The notes under the pieces: model-generated | Databases searched by the model: none | What the model was told of the DNA's origin: nothing | What the model saw: only the letters and a program-made list of their open reading frames with translations | NCBI GenBank assembly: GCA_030706285.1 | Contig: JAUZOU010000155.1 | Location: 1-7,001 of the forward strand | DNA: 7,001 nucleotides | Origin: Bacteroidota bacterium | GTDB lineage: Bacteria > Bacteroidota > Bacteroidia > Bacteroidales > UBA1402 | Reading direction: 5' to 3' | Program-made: the position numbers and the translations under genes | In this document: positions 5,539-7,001 of the stretch, piece by piece | Numbering within the stretch: position 1 is the first letter of the stretch | Layout: each line of letters starts with the position of its first letter

Positions 5539-7001
5539 ATGAATAACACCGCTTTAATGAACAAAGCAGCCAACAATATTCGCATTTTGGCTGCATCCAT
5601 GGTTGAAAAAGCCAAATCCGGACATCCCGGAGGTGCGATGGGAGGAGCTGATTTCATCAACCTTCTGTATAGCGAATTTTTGGTGTATGATCCGAAAAAT
5701 CCGACATGGGAAGGACGTGACCGTTTTTTTCTGGATCCGGGTCACATGTCACCAATGTTGTATGCCCAGCTTGCATTGACAGGTAAGTTCACGATCGATG
5801 AACTAAAACAATTCCGTCAATGGGGTAGTCCGACTCCAGGACACCCGGAACTGAATGTGGCACGTGGTATTGAAAACACGTCAGGCCCACTTGGTCAAGG
5901 TCATACGTTTGCAATCGGTGCTGCTATTGCCGCCAAATTTCTAAAAACGAAAGTTGGTGAACAGATGGGACAAACTATTTATGCGTACATTTCGGATGGC
6001 GGTGTGGAAGAAGAGATCTCTCAGGGTGCCGGACGTTTGGCCGGACATCTGGGATTGGATAACCTGATTATGTTTTACGACTCCAACGACATTCAGCTAT
6101 CAACTGAAACTTGTGCCGTCACAAGCGAAAATACGGCCATGAAATACCAGTCATGGGGCTGGGACGTCTTCGAAACAAAAGGAAACGATGTGGATGCGTT
6201 ACGCGATGCCTTGAAAAAAGCTCAGGCCGTGAAAGGTAAACCTTGTTTGATCATCGGAAAGACCATAATGGGCAAAGGTGCTGTTACTGCAAATGGAAGC
6301 AGCTTCGAAAACAAATGTGCGACTCATGGTGCACCGCTTGGTGAATCTGGTGCCTGCTTCGAAAAGACCATCGAACATTTGGGCGGCGATCCTGCCGATC
6401 CTTTCAGGATCTTCCCTGAAGTGGCCGAATTGTATACAGCCAGAGCCAAAGAACTTGATATCATTGTAGCAAAAAAATATAGTGCCAAAGCAGAATGGGC
6501 TAAGGCAAATCCTGAAGCAGCTGCCAAACTGGCAACATGGTTCTCCGGCAAGGCACCTGAATTGGATTGGGCTGCCATTGAACAAAAACCGGGTGCCGCT
6601 ACCCGTGCAGCCTCTGCAACGGTACTCGGCTATCTGGCCCAGCACGTTGAAAATATGATTGTGGCTTCTGCCGATTTGTCCAATTCGGATAAGACGGACG
6701 GTTTCCTGAAAAAGACCAAGGCCATTACAAAAGATGATTTCAGCGGCGCTTTCTTGCAGGCAGGTGTGGCAGAACTGACCATGGCCTGTGTCTGCATCGG
6801 TATGGGACTCCATGGTGGTATCATTCCAGCCTGTGGTACATTTTTTGTTTTCTCGGATTACATGAAGCCGGCTGTCCGTATGGCAGCCTTGATGGAAGTC
6901 CCTGTCAAATTCATCTGGACACATGATGCATTCCGGGTAGGCGAGGATGGCCCTACGCACGAACCTGTTGAACAGGAAGCTCAGATCAGGCTGATGGAAA
7001 A
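5539..7001 (+). CDS. tkt: Transketolase, 3'-truncated by window edge
   Basis: Transketolase moves two-carbon units between sugar phosphates in the non-oxidative pentose phosphate pathway, using thiamine diphosphate (ThDP) and a divalent metal. The window holds 487 codons of a protein usually about 670 long. It starts at ATG 5539 and is open to the right edge. Residues known from the family are present: H29 (SGHPGGAMG), H69 (DPGHMSP), H102 (TPGHPE), GPLGQG (116-121), D153 and N183 of the ThDP/metal motif, H263 (THGAPLG), the cofactor-activating Glu E412 (VAELTM), H462 (THDAF) and H474 (GEDGPTHEPVEQ). The pyrophosphate-binding domain spans about 1-290 and the pyrimidine-binding domain begins near 353, so this is the fused, not the split, form. 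The ThDP motif reads SDG rather than GDG, as I recall for Bacteroides homologues. The gene is probably used for arabinose-derived xylulose 5-phosphate, but has its own promoter. Confidence 0.96.
   Translation, partial: MNNTALMNKAANNIRILAASMVEKAKSGHPGGAMGGADFINLLYSEFLVYDPKNPTWEGRDRFFLDPGHMSPMLYAQLALTGKFTIDELKQFRQWGSPTPGHPELNVARGIENTSGPLGQGHTFAIGAAIAAKFLKTKVGEQMGQTIYAYISDGGVEEEISQGAGRLAGHLGLDNLIMFYDSNDIQLSTETCAVTSENTAMKYQSWGWDVFETKGNDVDALRDALKKAQAVKGKPCLIIGKTIMGKGAVTANGSSFENKCATHGAPLGESGACFEKTIEHLGGDPADPFRIFPEVAELYTARAKELDIIVAKKYSAKAEWAKANPEAAAKLATWFSGKAPELDWAAIEQKPGAATRAASATVLGYLAQHVENMIVASADLSNSDKTDGFLKKTKAITKDDFSGAFLQAGVAELTMACVCIGMGLHGGIIPACGTFFVFSDYMKPAVRMAALMEVPVKFIWTHDAFRVGEDGPTHEPVEQEAQIRLME

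Noticed and set aside
6199..6960. 253-residue open frame on the minus strand opposite tkt
   Set aside because: It lies wholly opposite the highly conserved transketolase coding sequence and its translation shows no recognisable domain. It is best explained as an antisense shadow of codon bias.
5539..7001. 1-deoxy-D-xylulose-5-phosphate synthase (DXS) or a split transketolase subunit
   Set aside because: TPGHPE, GPLGQG and GEDGPTHEPVEQ fit transketolase rather than DXS. The frame runs unbroken from the pyrophosphate-binding into the pyrimidine-binding domain, which excludes the split form.
1..7001. Search for CRISPR arrays, tRNA or rRNA genes, insertion sequences and phage or defence genes
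   Set aside because: No regular repeat-spacer pattern, RNA gene, transposase-like frame or terminal inverted repeat was seen. Nearly all bases are covered by four ordinary genes.

Overview
The window looks like chromosomal DNA from a member of the Bacteroidales (phylum Bacteroidota). I infer this from the protein sequences, which resemble Bacteroides/Parabacteroides-type AraA, AraB and transketolase as I recall them, from the absence of clear Shine-Dalgarno sites before the start codons, and from TAnnTTTG-type -7 promoter boxes in the one divergent intergenic region. The genus cannot be fixed from this sequence alone.

Layout from left to right: (1) the 3' four-fifths of araA, L-arabinose isomerase, cut by the left edge; (2) araB, ribulokinase, complete, starting 3 bases after the araA stop; (3) a short intergenic region with a strong rho-independent terminator that closes the ara transcript; (4) on the opposite strand, a complete gene for a secreted M6-family (immune inhibitor A-like) zinc metalloprotease with two fibronectin-III-like repeats and a degenerate C-terminal sorting-type domain; (5) a very short divergent promoter region; (6) the 5' part (487 codons) of a transketolase gene, cut by the right edge.

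Three of the four genes belong to one metabolic theme. AraA converts L-arabinose to L-ribulose and AraB phosphorylates it to L-ribulose 5-phosphate. An epimerase (AraD, not in the window) would then give D-xylulose 5-phosphate, a transketolase substrate in the non-oxidative pentose phosphate pathway. The protease gene lies between araB and tkt on the other strand, so tkt is not on the araAB transcript and must have its own promoter.

I see no tRNA, rRNA, CRISPR array, insertion sequence, phage gene or attachment site. No stretch longer than about 105 bases lacks a gene. I did not find a convincing undescribed system. The points most worth a second look are the compact divergent tkt/protease control region, the protease start codon that depends on it, the protease's C-terminal domain, and the unusual first residue of the transketolase thiamine-diphosphate motif.
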